Positions 35,622-44,684 of a DNA stretch of 64,000 nt are shown in pieces. Numbering within the stretch: position 1 is the stretch's first letter; the number at the start of each line of letters is the position of its first letter. The notes beneath the pieces were generated by a model. The model ran no database searches and had not been told where the DNA came from. It saw only the letters and a program-made list of their open reading frames with translations. A program made the translations under genes and the position numbers. The stretch is from Bradyrhizobium sp. ARR65 (GTDB lineage: Bacteria; Pseudomonadota; Alphaproteobacteria; Rhizobiales; Xanthobacteraceae): assembly GCF_000472385.1 (NCBI RefSeq), contig NZ_AWZU01000001.1, forward strand, positions 308,501 through 372,500, written 5' to 3'.

Positions 35622-36548
35622 CTACGGCCGGCCCGATCCCTGCCGGGATGCGATGATCACGCCGGCGAGCACCAGCGCGTAGCCGATGAGGTGAAACAGC
35701 CGCAAGCTTTCGCCGAGCAGCAGGATCGCCATCGCCGAGCCGAACACTGGCATCAGGTGAAAGAACGGCGCGGCCCGGTTCGGCCCGATCAGCGCAATGC
35801 CGCGATTGAAGAAGAGATAGGCCAGCGTCGAGGGAAAGATCACGACATAGCCGACGGTGGCGAGTGTCAGCGCATCGAGTGTGAGAGCGGATCCGGTCCA
35901 GGATTCCCAGACCGCGAACGGCAGCAACATGGCGGCGCCGCAGCCGGTGGTGAAGGCGATCAGCGACAATTGATGGGTCACCGGTCGCTTCGTCATCAGC
36001 GCCGAATAGAGGCCGAAGGCGAACAGCGAGCTTGCGAACATCACATCGCCCTTGTTGAGGCGAATGCTTGCAAGCGCGGAAAAATCGCCGCGCAGGATGA
36101 TGGTGATCACGCCGAGCAGCGAGATGACGATGCCGGCGAGTTGCGCCCTGGTCAGGCGAACGCCGAACAGGAGCAGCGACCACAACGCGACGAATAATGG
36201 CCCGGCGGACTGGATCAACAAGGCGTTCAACGCCTGCGTATACTGCATGGCCCAGTAGGAAACCGCGTTGTTGAAGGCAAAGCCGGTCGCCGACAACAGC
36301 AGCATCAAGGGCAGGTTCTTGCGCAGGGCAGGCCAGTCGCGCCGCAAATGCGGCTTGGCGAACGGCAGCAGGATCAGGAAGACGCCGATCCAGCGGATGC
36401 AGGACAGCGTCAGCGGCGGAACGTGGCCCGCGACATAGCGTGCAAGCACGATGTTGCCGGCCCAAAACAGCGAGGTCAGGCTGAGCAGGAGATAGGGCTG
36501 GTTGTTGAGCCAGCTCAGCGGTGAATGTGATTTGGCTTCGGCGGGCAA
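35622..36548 (-). CDS. EamA/DMT family exporter
   Basis: 308 residues, ten membrane helices in two EamA halves. The first half begins NQPYLLLSLTSLFWAGNIVLARYVAGHVPPLTLSCIRW, the second half has KGDVMFASSLFAFGLYSALMTK and ends FGSAMAILLLGESLRLFHLIGYALVLAGVIIAS. Members export metabolites such as amino acids or drugs. The substrate is unknown. The protein is a paralogue of the next gene upstream (36556-37485), with the same opening W-L-x-N-Q-P-Y-L-L-L-S and the same helix pattern. They are 7 bases apart, in one operon. Confidence 0.9.
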   Translation of the reverse strand: MPAEAKSHSPLSWLNNQPYLLLSLTSLFWAGNIVLARYVAGHVPPLTLSCIRWIGVFLILLPFAKPHLRRDWPALRKNLPLMLLLSATGFAFNNAVSYWAMQYTQALNALLIQSAGPLFVALWSLLLFGVRLTRAQLAGIVISLLGVITIILRGDFSALASIRLNKGDVMFASSLFAFGLYSALMTKRPVTHQLSLIAFTTGCGAAMLLPFAVWESWTGSALTLDALTLATVGYVVIFPSTLAYLFFNRGIALIGPNRAAPFFHLMPVFGSAMAILLLGESLRLFHLIGYALVLAGVIIASRQGSGRP

Positions 36549-36555
36549 TGTGGCG

Positions 36556-37485
36556 CTATTTGTGCTGCCTGCGCGAGGCCACGAACACGCCGGTCAAGAC
36601 CAGCGCAAAGCCCACGACATGGAAGGGCTGCGGGTGTTCGCCGAGGAAAACGATCGCCATCACCGAGCCGAACACCGGTACGACGTGAAAGAAAGGCGCG
36701 GCGCGGTTGGCGCCGATCAGCTCAATACCGCGGTTGAAGCAGAGATAGGCAAGCGTCGAGGGAAACACGGCGACATAGAGCACTGACAGCAAGTTGGCCA
36801 TGTTGAGCGCCATGGGCGCGCGCGAGGCCAATTCCCAGATCAGCAAGGGGATGAGGCAGAGCGCGCCGCAGCCAAACGTAAAGGCCACGAACGACAGGCC
36901 GTGAATCGCCGGACGCTTCAGGGTCAGGACCGAATAGAAACCGAAGATCACCAGCGCGATGATGAAGATCACATCGCCCTTGTTCAATTGGATGTTGGCA
37001 ATCGCGGTGAGATCGCCGCGCAGCAGGATCACCAGCACGCCGATCATCGAGAGCAGCACGCCCGCGGCCTGCGCGAGCGTCAACCGCGCGCCGAGCAGGA
37101 CGAGCGACCACACCGCGACGATCAGCGGGCCGGCCGATTGCAAGAGCAACGTGTTCAGCGCCTGGGTGTATTCCAGCGCCCAATATTGCATGGTGTTGAA
37201 GGCGCCGATGCCGGTGACGGAGAGAATGATCATCACCGGAAGCTTGGCGCGGATGGCGGGCCAGTCGCGCACCAGGTGCTTCCGGGCAAAGGGAAGGATC
37301 AGCAGGAAGGCGAACCACCAGCGCAGGAACGACAGCGTCACCGGCGGAATGTGTCCGGCCGCGAGCCGGCCGACAATGGCGTTGCCGGCCCAGCACAGCG
37401 CGGTGATGCTGAGCAAGAGATAAGGCTGGTTGGCAAGCCAGGAATGCGACGGGGCGGCGCGCGAGGTTCGCTCGGAGACAGACAT
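36556..37485 (-). CDS. EamA/DMT family exporter, paralogue of the downstream gene
   Basis: 309 residues when started at the ATG at 37485, which makes it the same length as its neighbour; ATGs at 37521 and 37566 are further upstream. It begins MSVSERTSRAAPSHSWLANQPYLLLSITALCWAGNAIVGRLAAGHIPPVTLSFLRWW. The second EamA unit includes KGDVIFIIALVIFGFYSVLTLK and FGSVMAIVFLGEHPQPFHVVGFALVLTGVFVAS. Sequence similarity and adjacency indicate a tandem duplication followed by divergence. Substrate unknown. The start codon is moderately sure. Confidence 0.88.
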   Translation of the reverse strand: MSVSERTSRAAPSHSWLANQPYLLLSITALCWAGNAIVGRLAAGHIPPVTLSFLRWWFAFLLILPFARKHLVRDWPAIRAKLPVMIILSVTGIGAFNTMQYWALEYTQALNTLLLQSAGPLIVAVWSLVLLGARLTLAQAAGVLLSMIGVLVILLRGDLTAIANIQLNKGDVIFIIALVIFGFYSVLTLKRPAIHGLSFVAFTFGCGALCLIPLLIWELASRAPMALNMANLLSVLYVAVFPSTLAYLCFNRGIELIGANRAAPFFHVVPVFGSVMAIVFLGEHPQPFHVVGFALVLTGVFVASRRQHK

Positions 37486-38187
37486 CGAAGCGGGTGAGCC
37501 TTGGACTTCAAGACACGTCATGATGCCGCGGCCGCCGGCCCGGCATCGGCTGCCCGGCCGGAGCATGACCCGGCTCGCCTAAAGACACGGATTCTCGACT
37601 GGCGGCAATGGCGCCTGTCGCATCGCGACCATGCAGAGAGTTGCGCGGAGTGCTTTGCATGCGGCTGCGACTGCTCGCGATGCGACGGCCGCATCATGCG
37701 CGGGGACGAATGGAGCGAATCGGAAGAAGCGCCCACGCTTACTGACGCCGGGCGCGATCCTCATTCGGCGCGCGAGCCGAAACAGAACTGTCACATGCGC
37801 GCCCACCGCGTCACGGCGCGCGGCGCGGGCGAGCTGCCGGTCCGACCATCCGAGGGATGGCAGCGATGAAAGCTGATCGGGCCAAGGCCGCGAGCCCCGA
37901 TTGCCCCTGGACGTCACGGCTATTGCCATGTTTCGGACACAAATTTTTAGGGGGATATCAAAGGCTTGGGAGCGAGGCCGAGGGTCGCCAGAGCCCCTTC
38001 TTGCTTGCGTCGCCTGCCTGCTTCCTTTATCCGGATGTCTGCACCCTTAAGCGAAGCGGCGCCGCAAGCCGCCGATTGGGCAGGGGGCATGATCACGGGC
38101 ATGATCTGGAAAGATGGGTAGGGACCGTTTTTTCCGAAAAGCGACCGTGCTTGTGTGAGCGATGGTTTTAGAAGGAATAGTCCGCGA
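37486..38187. other. 700-bp gap between the exporter pair and purA
   Basis: Several frames are open but none looks like a protein family. The Cys-rich frame at 37501-37869 was considered and not accepted. The last 100 bases before purA hold a GCATGATCACGGGCATGATC direct repeat near 38088-38107. The purA promoter must lie here. Confidence 0.5.
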
Positions 38188-39480
38188 ATGACCAATGTTG
38201 TCGTCGTCGGCGCCCAGTGGGGCGACGAAGGGAAGGGCAAGATCGTCGATTGGTTGTCGGAACAAGCCGACATCGTTGTGCGCTTCCAGGGCGGCCACAA
38301 TGCCGGGCACACGCTGGTCATCAACGGCGAAACCTACAAGCTCGCGCTGTTGCCCTCCGGCGTGCTGCGGCCCCAGAAGCTGGCCGTGATCGGCAACGGC
38401 GTGGTGTTCGATCCGCAGGCTTTCCTCGACGAGGTCGAAAAGCTGAGAGGCCAGGGCGTGGCGGTGAGCCCGGATAATCTGCGGATTGCCGAGAACGTGA
38501 CCCTCATCCTGCCGCTGCACCGTGAGCTCGATGCGCTTCGCGAATCCTCCAATACGGGAACCGCGATCGGCACCACGCGCCGTGGTATCGGCCCGGCCTA
38601 TGAGGACAAGGTCGGCCGCCGCGCGATCCGGCTGATGGATCTCGCCGATCTCGATACGCTGCCGCACAAGATCGACCGTCTGCTCGCCCATCACAATGCG
38701 CTGCGGCGCGGGCTGAATTTGCCCGAGTTCGACGGCAAGAACATCCTGCGCGAACTGAGCGCGATGGCGCCCAAGCTCCTGCCCTATGCCGAGACGGTCT
38801 GGCGGCTGCTGGATACCGAGCGGCGCGCCGGCAAGCGCATCCTGTTCGAGGGGGCACAGGGCGCCCTGCTCGATGTCGACCACGGCACTTACCCGTATGT
38901 CACCTCGTCCAATACGGTAGCGGCGCAGGCCGCGACCGGAACCGGCATGGGCCCGGGCGGGGTCGGCTACGTCCTCGGGATCTGCAAGGCCTACACGACC
39001 CGGGTCGGCCAGGGGCCGTTTCCGACCGAGCTCACGAATGAGATCGGTGAAGAGATCGGCCGCAGGGGCCGCGAGTTCGGCGTCAATACCGGCCGCAAGC
39101 GACGCACCGGCTGGTTCGATGCCGTGCTGGTACGCCAGACCGTGCTGACCTGCGGCATCAACGGGCTGGCACTCACAAAGCTCGACATTCTCGACGGCTT
39201 CGACACCATCGAGGTCTGTACCGGGTATAAACTGGATGGCAAGGAGATCGACCACCTGCCGGCGGGCGAGGGCGCGCAGGCCCGTGTGGTGCCGATCTAC
39301 GAGACCATCGAGGGCTGGAAGCAGCCGACCGCCAAGGCGCGTTCCTGGGCGGATCTGCCGGCACAGGCGATCAAATATGTGCGGCGGGTCGAGGAATTGG
39401 TGGGTTGCCCGATCGCCCTGCTTTCCACCAGCCCCGAACGCGAAGATACTATCTTGGTACAGAATCCATTTGAGGCTTAA
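38188..39480 (+). CDS. purA: Adenylosuccinate synthetase
   Basis: 430 residues from the ATG at 38188. The start [23 protein letters not shown] is the GTP/IMP site, with the catalytic Asp in [63 protein letters not shown] and [13 protein letters not shown] are all present. It joins IMP and aspartate using GTP in the first step of AMP synthesis. The next gene, encoding a proline-rich membrane protein, starts 36 bases after the stop and is likely in the same transcript. Confidence 0.96.
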   Translation: MTNVVVVGAQWGDEGKGKIVDWLSEQADIVVRFQGGHNAGHTLVINGETYKLALLPSGVLRPQKLAVIGNGVVFDPQAFLDEVEKLRGQGVAVSPDNLRIAENVTLILPLHRELDALRESSNTGTAIGTTRRGIGPAYEDKVGRRAIRLMDLADLDTLPHKIDRLLAHHNALRRGLNLPEFDGKNILRELSAMAPKLLPYAETVWRLLDTERRAGKRILFEGAQGALLDVDHGTYPYVTSSNTVAAQAATGTGMGPGGVGYVLGICKAYTTRVGQGPFPTELTNEIGEEIGRRGREFGVNTGRKRRTGWFDAVLVRQTVLTCGINGLALTKLDILDGFDTIEVCTGYKLDGKEIDHLPAGEGAQARVVPIYETIEGWKQPTAKARSWADLPAQAIKYVRRVEELVGCPIALLSTSPEREDTILVQNPFEA

Positions 39481-39516
39481 CGAGCTATTTCCGGGACGTG
39501 CGCATAGTTAACGAAA

Positions 39517-41127
39517 ATGGCTGACTATTACCCGCTCATCGCCCGTGCCGTTGCCGGATTGGACCCCAATGCCCCCGGCGAGAGCCGTCGCGCGCTATAC
39601 GAGCGGGCCCGCGCCGCCCTGATCGCGCAGCTACGCAGCGTTGAGCCGCCGCTCAGCGAATCGGAGATCACCCGCGAGCGGCTGTCGCTGGAAGAGGCGG
39701 TGCGCAAGGTGGAGTCCGAGGCCGCCCAGCGTGCCCGCGATGCGGCGCGCGGCGTCACCTCGCGTCCCGCCGATCCATCGCGCCGTAGCAACGGGCGCTC
39801 CGCCGCGGAGGTGCCGCAAGCCGGCGCACCCGCGCCAGGCGCGCCAAACGCGGCACGGCCGCGTCCGGCCGCGCCACCGCCGCCGTCGGCGCGCAACGAC
39901 CGGCCGCCGCTCGGGCTAGAGGAGCGCGCCGGGGCGCCAGACCAGCAGCGGCCCCGCAGCGGACGCGCCGAGGCGCCGCCGCCACCGCCGATTCCCGGCC
40001 GGTCGCAACCGCCATCGCCAGATGCTCAAGTGCAGCCGCTGCGAGAGCGGGCGGGCGCAGCACCGCGCCGTGGCGCCGACAACGGCGCCAACCAGCCGGG
40101 CGTGCGCGGTTTCCGCGATATCACCGCCGACGTCGATGATCTCGGCCGCGCCGCCGCGCAGGCCAGCCGCGCCGCGCGTAAGACCTACGCCAACGTGCCC
40201 TCGCCCTCATCGGAGTTCGACCGCATCGAGCCCAGCATGGACGATCGCGGCGGCGAAGAGGAGCCTCCCTATCCCTATGACGAGTCGGCGGAGGACGCTG
40301 ATCGCTACGGGCCCGCGCGCGCGCGTGGCGGCGCCGACGCAGAACCAAAGCGCGTCCGCGCCGGCTCCATGTTCCCGTTCAAGACGGCGATCGCCATCGG
40401 CATCGTGCTGATCCTGGTCGGCGCGGGAATCCTGTGGGGCAAGTCCGCGGTGACCATGGTGAGCGGGCTGCTGAAGTCCTCCCCCACGCAAACCGCCGAA
40501 ACGGCGAAGGACACCTCCGCGCCGGCGGTCAAGCCGAAGATCACCGATCGCGTCGGTCAGCCTTCAACTGAGCAGGCGGTTGCGCCGGTGGCGCAGCGCG
40601 TCGTGCTCTATGACGAGGATCCGTCCGATCCCAAGGGCAAGCAATATGTCGGCACGGTGGTCTGGCGCACCGAGCCGATCAAGGCGTCCGGCAGTCAGCC
40701 CGGCGACCTCGCCGTGCGCGCGGACATCGAAGTACCCGACCGCAAGTTCAAGATGACGATGTCGTTCCGCCGCAACACCGATTCGTCCTTGCCGGCGAGC
40801 CACACGGCCGAGCTCACCTTCATCCTGCCGCCGGACTTTTCGGGCGGCGGCGTTTCCAATGTGCCCGGCATTCTGATGAAGTCCAATGAGCAGGCGCGCG
40901 GCACGCCGCTCGCGGGCCTTGCGGTGAAGGTCACCGACGGCTTCTTCCTGGTCGGCCTGTCCAATGTCGATGCCGACCGCTCGCGCAATGTCCAGCTCTT
41001 GAAGGAGCGCTCCTGGTTCGACGTGCCGCTGGTCTACACCAACCAGCGCCGCGCCATCATCGCGATCGAAAAAGGCCCGCCCGGCGAGCGCGCCTTCAAT
41101 GATGCCTTTGCGGCATGGGGAGAGTGA
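39517..41127 (+). CDS. Proline-rich single-pass membrane protein, conserved downstream of purA
   Basis: 536 residues. The first ~80 are helical (YYPLIARAVAGLDPNAPGESRRALYERARAALIAQLRSV), residues ~90-200 are very rich in Pro, Ala and Arg, and a single membrane helix lies at about 286-310 (TAIAIGIVLILVGAGILW). The rest is a periplasmic, beta-rich domain with VGTVVWRTEPIK, DIEVPDRKFKMTMSFRRN and HTAELTFILPPDF. No enzyme motif is seen. The layout suggests a cytoplasmic-to-periplasmic envelope protein. I recall similar proteins next to purA in rhizobial genomes without an assigned role. Confidence 0.72.
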   Translation: MADYYPLIARAVAGLDPNAPGESRRALYERARAALIAQLRSVEPPLSESEITRERLSLEEAVRKVESEAAQRARDAARGVTSRPADPSRRSNGRSAAEVPQAGAPAPGAPNAARPRPAAPPPPSARNDRPPLGLEERAGAPDQQRPRSGRAEAPPPPPIPGRSQPPSPDAQVQPLRERAGAAPRRGADNGANQPGVRGFRDITADVDDLGRAAAQASRAARKTYANVPSPSSEFDRIEPSMDDRGGEEEPPYPYDESAEDADRYGPARARGGADAEPKRVRAGSMFPFKTAIAIGIVLILVGAGILWGKSAVTMVSGLLKSSPTQTAETAKDTSAPAVKPKITDRVGQPSTEQAVAPVAQRVVLYDEDPSDPKGKQYVGTVVWRTEPIKASGSQPGDLAVRADIEVPDRKFKMTMSFRRNTDSSLPASHTAELTFILPPDFSGGGVSNVPGILMKSNEQARGTPLAGLAVKVTDGFFLVGLSNVDADRSRNVQLLKERSWFDVPLVYTNQRRAIIAIEKGPPGERAFNDAFAAWGE

Positions 41128-41180
41128 GCGCGAGGTCAACGCTTCGCGCCGTCCGGCTATGAGAGGCGCCAGAGGCGAGC

Positions 41181-41603
41181 ATGAAGCGCTATGTGATCTT
41201 CGCGTTGGTCGGTCCGTTCTTCGGCGGGTTCTGGCTTTTGCTGACCACCACGCTGATGTCCGGCTACCTGCATCAGGCAGGTTACGCCGAGGTGGGCAAG
41301 CTCATCGCGGTGTTCTTCAAGTCGCTGCAATTCAGTTACCTGTTCGGTATCCTGCCGTCGCTGATGCTGGGTGCAGTCGACGACATTCTCTGGCACGTCA
41401 AGCGGATCAGACCGGCTCTGCGCGTGCTTCTCGTGGGCTTGATCGGCTTTGTGGCCGCGGAATTGATGTACGGCTCGCGCGGTCCCGACTCCGGCCTGCT
41501 GCAGTTCATCATGTATGGCCTGGTCGGTTTCATTCCCGCGACGATCTCGTCCGCGCTGGCCTATAAATTTGCCGATGATCAAGAAGCGGTCGCTTCCGCG
41601 TGA
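41181..41603 (+). CDS. Small integral membrane protein (DUF5413-like)
   Basis: 140 residues, four membrane helices: FALVGPFFGGFWLLLTTTL, LFGILPSLMLGAVDDILW, VLLVGLIGFVAAELMY and FIMYGLVGFIPATISSALA. The start MKRYVIFALVGPFFGGF resembles the rhizobial DUF5413 family, an attribution from memory. The C-terminus is short and acidic. It lies 53 bases after the proline-rich membrane protein and could be in the purA transcript. A perfect inverted repeat follows immediately after its stop. Confidence 0.75.
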   Translation: MKRYVIFALVGPFFGGFWLLLTTTLMSGYLHQAGYAEVGKLIAVFFKSLQFSYLFGILPSLMLGAVDDILWHVKRIRPALRVLLVGLIGFVAAELMYGSRGPDSGLLQFIMYGLVGFIPATISSALAYKFADDQEAVASA

Positions 41604-41605
41604 GT

Positions 41606-41643
41606 AGATCATGATCCGATTAGACGGAATCGGATCATGATCT
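41606..41643. repeat. Perfect 16-bp inverted repeat after the small membrane protein gene
   Basis: AGATCATGATCCGATT and AATCGGATCATGATCT flank AGACGG. It starts 3 bases after the stop codon. No T run follows. It precedes a family G repeat by 13 bases, and both contain GATCATGATC-like sequence. Confidence 0.88.
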
Positions 41644-41656
41644 CATCTCTTTGTTT

Positions 41657-41704
41657 GAGCATGATCTTTTCGGAAAACCGGTTTCCACTTTTCCGGATCA
41701 TGCC
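41657..41704. repeat. GAGCATGATC-type dispersed palindrome (family G)
   Basis: GAGCATGATCTTTTCGG, AAAACCGGTTTCCAC and TTTTCCGGATCATGC form the element, matching 11559-11627 in reverse. The core AAACCGGTTT is palindromic. Confidence 0.85.
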
Positions 41705-41755
41705 CCCAATGTCAGCAGCTTGCGCGCGCTCCGGTAGGCAACCCCGGCAACAGCA

Positions 41756-42310
41756 ATGCGTTACAATTCCATGACCATCCACGACCGTGACATTCATGCC
41801 CGACGCCATGGGACATCGCAGCGGACCTCGCGCGCAACCTTCACGGAAGCCGAGGCGCGCGGCCCGATCATCGACCAGGAGGGACAGGAGATTCCGCCGG
41901 AATCGCTGCGCGACGGATTTCGCGAGTTCCGGTTCGATTTCTCGACCGCCAATCCGTTCGGCAATTTGTCGCGTGAGCAGCGCCTGGCGCGGCTGGAGGC
42001 GATCGCAAAGCTGCTCGACGTCGCCTTCATCCTGCCCGGGACCAAGGTCCGCTACGGCATCGACGGCATCATCGGCCTGATCCCGGTGGTCGGCGATATC
42101 ATCGCGACCGCGCTATCGCTATGGCTGGTGCGCGAGGCGCGAGCGCTGGGCGCGCCCTGGCACATCACCGCGCGGATGCTGGGCAATGTCGCCATCCAGG
42201 GCGTGGTCGGTACCGTCCCGGTGGCCGGCGATGCCTTCGACGTGCTGTTCCGCGCCAATATGCGCAATGCGCGGCTGCTGCGCCGCTGGCTCGAGCGGCA
42301 GCCTCATTGA
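41756..42310 (+). CDS. DUF4112 domain-containing protein
   Basis: 184 residues; an ATG at 41771 is an alternative start. The C-terminal 120 residues form the DUF4112 domain: LARLEAIAKLLDVAFILPGTKVRYGIDGIIGLIPVVGDI, then two membrane helices (IIATALSLWLVREA and GNVAIQGVVGTVPVAGDAFDVLF) and MRNARLLRRWLER. The repeated G-x-x-P-V-[VA]-G-D motif in both hydrophobic parts is diagnostic. The N-terminal 60 residues are polar. Function of the family is unknown. Confidence 0.87.
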   Translation: MRYNSMTIHDRDIHARRHGTSQRTSRATFTEAEARGPIIDQEGQEIPPESLRDGFREFRFDFSTANPFGNLSREQRLARLEAIAKLLDVAFILPGTKVRYGIDGIIGLIPVVGDIIATALSLWLVREARALGAPWHITARMLGNVAIQGVVGTVPVAGDAFDVLFRANMRNARLLRRWLERQPH

Positions 42311-42338
42311 GGCGTTAGACTAGCGCCGATTTTGTCCC

Positions 42339-42400
42339 GTCATCGTGAGAAGCCGCGCAGCGGCGTCAGCGACAAAGGCAAAGCCGTTTGCGCGGGGGGG
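42339..42400. repeat. CGTCATCGTGAG / GCAAAGCCGTTTGCGC repeat (family D)
   Basis: After CGTCATCGTGAG and a GCCGCGCAGCGGC hairpin come GACAAAGGCAAAGCCG and TTTGCGCGGGGGG. Nearly the same bases occur at 43912-43944. An inverted AAACGG ... CCGTTT hairpin of this type also lies at 47560-47576, inside a family C element. Confidence 0.8.
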
Positions 42401-42431
42401 TGGCGGTGATGCAGAGATGACAGGGCCCCAA

Positions 42432-42471
42432 AAGAAAAACGCCCCCGGACATCAGTCCGAGGGCGTGGTGC
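42432..42471 (-). terminator. Rho-independent terminator of the 97-aa conserved protein gene
   Basis: Read on the minus strand, an 11-bp stem (CGCCCTCGGAC pairing with GTCCGGGGGCG with one mismatch) around TGAT is followed by TTTTTCTTTT. Confidence 0.88.
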
Positions 42472-42484
42472 AAACTGGTTGCTC

Positions 42485-42778
42485 TTACGCGGCGTCCTTG
42501 TCGCCGTCGGCGGAGGCGGCAGCACGCTTGCGGCGCGGCAGCGGGAATGCGTCGCTCTCATAGAGCGAGCGGATGCCGCTCTGGTCGAAGCGCGCTTCCT
42601 CGACCTGCAGGTAGGCACCGTTCAACGAATCCGCCGGCAATTCCTCCATCGCAAAGCGAACAGCTTCTGCCGCGGTGCCGAAGCGACGATAGGTGAAGCC
42701 AGCCCGTTTCTTCTTGCGGATCGCAGCGGGAAAAAGTTCGGCGGCGGTGTTGAAGTTGAACGGACGCATAGGACGCAT
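42485..42778 (-). CDS. Conserved rhizobial small protein (97 aa)
   Basis: The ATG at 42778 with AAGAGG upstream gives [48 protein letters not shown], then [35 protein letters not shown]. This matches my memory of a short hypothetical protein conserved in Bradyrhizobium relatives. It is basic and predicted alpha/beta, with no known motif. The longer frame to 42856 adds a Ser/Arg-rich piece and was not used. It ends in a strong terminator. Confidence 0.75.
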   Translation of the reverse strand: MRPMRPFNFNTAAELFPAAIRKKKRAGFTYRRFGTAAEAVRFAMEELPADSLNGAYLQVEEARFDQSGIRSLYESDAFPLPRRKRAAASADGDKDAA

Positions 42779-42987
42779 GGTCGAGGACCTCTTGATCTTT
42801 TTGGCGCTCGGAGCGGTTGGGGATGAATGGCGGTCAAGCCGCGACCAGCGGCGCACCGCGCGTGTCGTTTCGGCTCCTAATATAGGCTTTCTTGACAGAA
42901 TTGCGAATCCAGAAAGACCAAGAAATGAATCGCACTCCGGTGACCTGGATCAGAAATGTGCAGGAAATGTCAGTATCTTAGCCGGGA

Positions 42988-43152
42988 TTATAGCTTGCCC
43001 AGCAACAACAGGGCGACAAGCACGACCAAAACAACCGTGCCGAGCCCAATTCCGGAATGACCCATGCCATAGCCATACCCGCCAAAGCGGCCGCTGATGC
43101 CACCGACCAGGTAGATGACGACCAAGATGATCAGGATCAATCCAAGGGACAT
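42988..43152 (-). CDS. DUF3309 family small membrane protein (54 aa)
   Basis: The ATG at 43152, with GGGAGGG upstream, gives a 54-residue protein of two membrane helices (LGLILIILVVIYLVGGI and GLGTVVLVVLVALLLLGKL) joined by a Gly/Tyr-rich loop (GRFGGYGYGMGHSGI). This is the compact DUF3309 pattern common in proteobacteria. Function is unknown. The in-frame start at 43224 adds a Cys-containing tail without family support. Confidence 0.82.
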   Translation of the reverse strand: MSLGLILIILVVIYLVGGISGRFGGYGYGMGHSGIGLGTVVLVVLVALLLLGKL

Positions 43153-43348
43153 CGGGCCCTCCCGTCCGGCGACCGAATCCGCTCGTCCGCCGTGCGCGCC
43201 CAGCGAATTGTGGCAGCAAAGCACATTCCCGCACGCGGTTCCAAGCGGAACCGAAGACGGGAAGGCTGTCTGGGATTTCGTCTCGCCGCGCGATCCGACT
43301 TCACCTCTCGAGTGGCGAGAGGTGAAGGTAAAGGTGGTGGCCGCGCGA

Positions 43349-43759
43349 TTAGCGCGGCTTCAATTTCAGCGCGGCTGAATTAATGCAGTAACGCAGGCCG
43401 GTCGGGCCAGGGCCGTCATTGAAGACATGGCCGAGATGCCCGCTGCACTTCGAGCACAGCACTTCGGTGCGGACCATGCCGTGACTGTAATCGGTTTCCT
43501 CGTCGACATGGCTCTCGGCAGCGGGCTGAGTAAAGCTCGGCCAGCCGCAGCCGGAATCGAACTTGGCGTCGGATTCGAACAGCGTCTGGCCGCAACCGGC
43601 GCAGATATAGGTGCCCGGTCGATGTTCATGCTCATATTCACCCGAAAACGGCCGCTCGGTCGCCTTCTCGCGCAGCACCGCGTACTGCATCGGCGTCAGC
43701 TCGCGCCGCCATTGCTCTTCGCTCTTGATGATTTTTTCTGAGGTTTTGGTGTCGGACAT
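43349..43759 (-). CDS. msrB: Peptide-methionine (R)-S-oxide reductase, cytoplasmic
   Basis: 136 residues from the ATG at 43759, with AGGAG 5 bases upstream. The zinc site is formed by CAGCGQ and CSKC. The catalytic selenocysteine/cysteine place is [11 protein letters not shown], and GCGWPSF and [10 protein letters not shown] are the substrate-binding segments. It reduces R-methionine sulfoxide in proteins with thioredoxin. There is no signal peptide, unlike the adjacent MsrA, so the two act in different compartments. Confidence 0.94.
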   Translation of the reverse strand: MSDTKTSEKIIKSEEQWRRELTPMQYAVLREKATERPFSGEYEHEHRPGTYICAGCGQTLFESDAKFDSGCGWPSFTQPAAESHVDEETDYSHGMVRTEVLCSKCSGHLGHVFNDGPGPTGLRYCINSAALKLKPR

Positions 43760-43806
43760 GGAATCTCCTGATCTAAACAAGTCGAAGCGAGCGCCATCCG
43801 CCAACC

Positions 43807-43946
43807 CGTGATCCTGAGGAGGCGCGTGAGCGCCGTCTCGAAGGATGAACGCCCCGCTGCAACCACCCGGGCCGTCGCCCTACGAGGCCGCTACGTGACG
43901 GTACCTTCCGCGACAAACGGCAAAGCCGTTTGCGCGGGGGGGGGGT
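43807..43946. repeat. Family C and D repeats between msrB and msrA
   Basis: GTGATCCTGAGGAGGCGCG, a GTGAGCGCCGTC segment, AAGGATGAACGCCCC and GGGCCGTCGCCCTACGAGG match family C (43807-43901). From 43912 the bases GACAAACGGCAAAGCCG and TTTGCGCGGGGGGG match family D. Confidence 0.82.
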
Positions 43947-43973
43947 GATGGTTGGGAGCCCGTTCGGCGAGAG

Positions 43974-44684
43974 CTAGTTGGAAACGCTGCGCACCAGCGT
44001 GGGCTTCTCCTGATAGTTCTCGGCAAAGATCCTCTTCAGGTTCTCGATCTTCGGTAAGTCGTTATAGGCGATATAGGGCTGGTTCGGGTGCAGTGTCAGG
44101 TAGTCCTGGTGATACGCCTCGGCCGGATAGAAACCCTGCAGCGCTCCGATCTTGGTCACGATGGGCTTTGGATAGACCTTGGCGGCATCGAGCTGGGCGA
44201 TATAGGCCTCGGCCACCTTCTTCTGCGCATCCGTGGTGGTGAAGATTGCCGAACGATATTGGCTGCCAGTGTCCGGGCCCTGGCGGTTGAGCTGGGTCGG
44301 ATCATGCACGACCGAGAAGAATATCTGCAGGATCTTGCCATAGGAGATCTCTCTCGGGTCGTACTTGACCTGGACCGATTCGGCATGCCCGGTCGTGCCG
44401 GTCGAGACCAAGTCATACTGGGCATTCGCCTTGCTGCCGCCGGCATAGCCGGAGACCGCGCTGACCACGCCCTTGGTGTGCTGGAACACGCCCTGCACGC
44501 CCCAGAAGCAGCCGCCCGACAGCACGACGCTCTGAACGCCCTCGGAGGCCGGCAAGTCGGTCGCGGGGGCGGGAATCACCACCGCGTCTTCAGCGGCAAG
44601 CGCAGGGGAGAGGACGAAGGCGGTGATCGCCAGCGCGCCGATCGCGCCGCAAAGCGAAAGACGAGTGAATGAGCTTGTCCGCAT
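43974..44684 (-). CDS. msrA: Peptide-methionine (S)-S-oxide reductase, exported
   Basis: 236 residues from the ATG at 44684, with AAGAGG upstream. A signal peptide (LSLCGAIGALAITAFVLSPALA, cut before AED) places it in the periplasm. The catalytic motif is GGCFWGVQGVFQ, followed by VSAVSGYAGG, AESVQVKYDPREISYG and TQLNRQGPDTGSQYRSAIF, all standard for MsrA. It reduces S-methionine sulfoxide in envelope proteins and would need a periplasmic thioredoxin-like donor, which is not seen nearby. Confidence 0.93.
   Translation of the reverse strand: MRTSSFTRLSLCGAIGALAITAFVLSPALAAEDAVVIPAPATDLPASEGVQSVVLSGGCFWGVQGVFQHTKGVVSAVSGYAGGSKANAQYDLVSTGTTGHAESVQVKYDPREISYGKILQIFFSVVHDPTQLNRQGPDTGSQYRSAIFTTTDAQKKVAEAYIAQLDAAKVYPKPIVTKIGALQGFYPAEAYHQDYLTLHPNQPYIAYNDLPKIENLKRIFAENYQEKPTLVRSVSN

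Noticed and set aside
37501..37869. A 122-codon plus-strand frame with several cysteines
   Set aside because: No start context and no family resemblance, and it overlaps the 5' end of the exporter gene on the other strand.
38047..39255. A 402-codon frame antisense to purA
   Set aside because: PurA is certain over this interval; the antisense frame is a by-product of codon bias.
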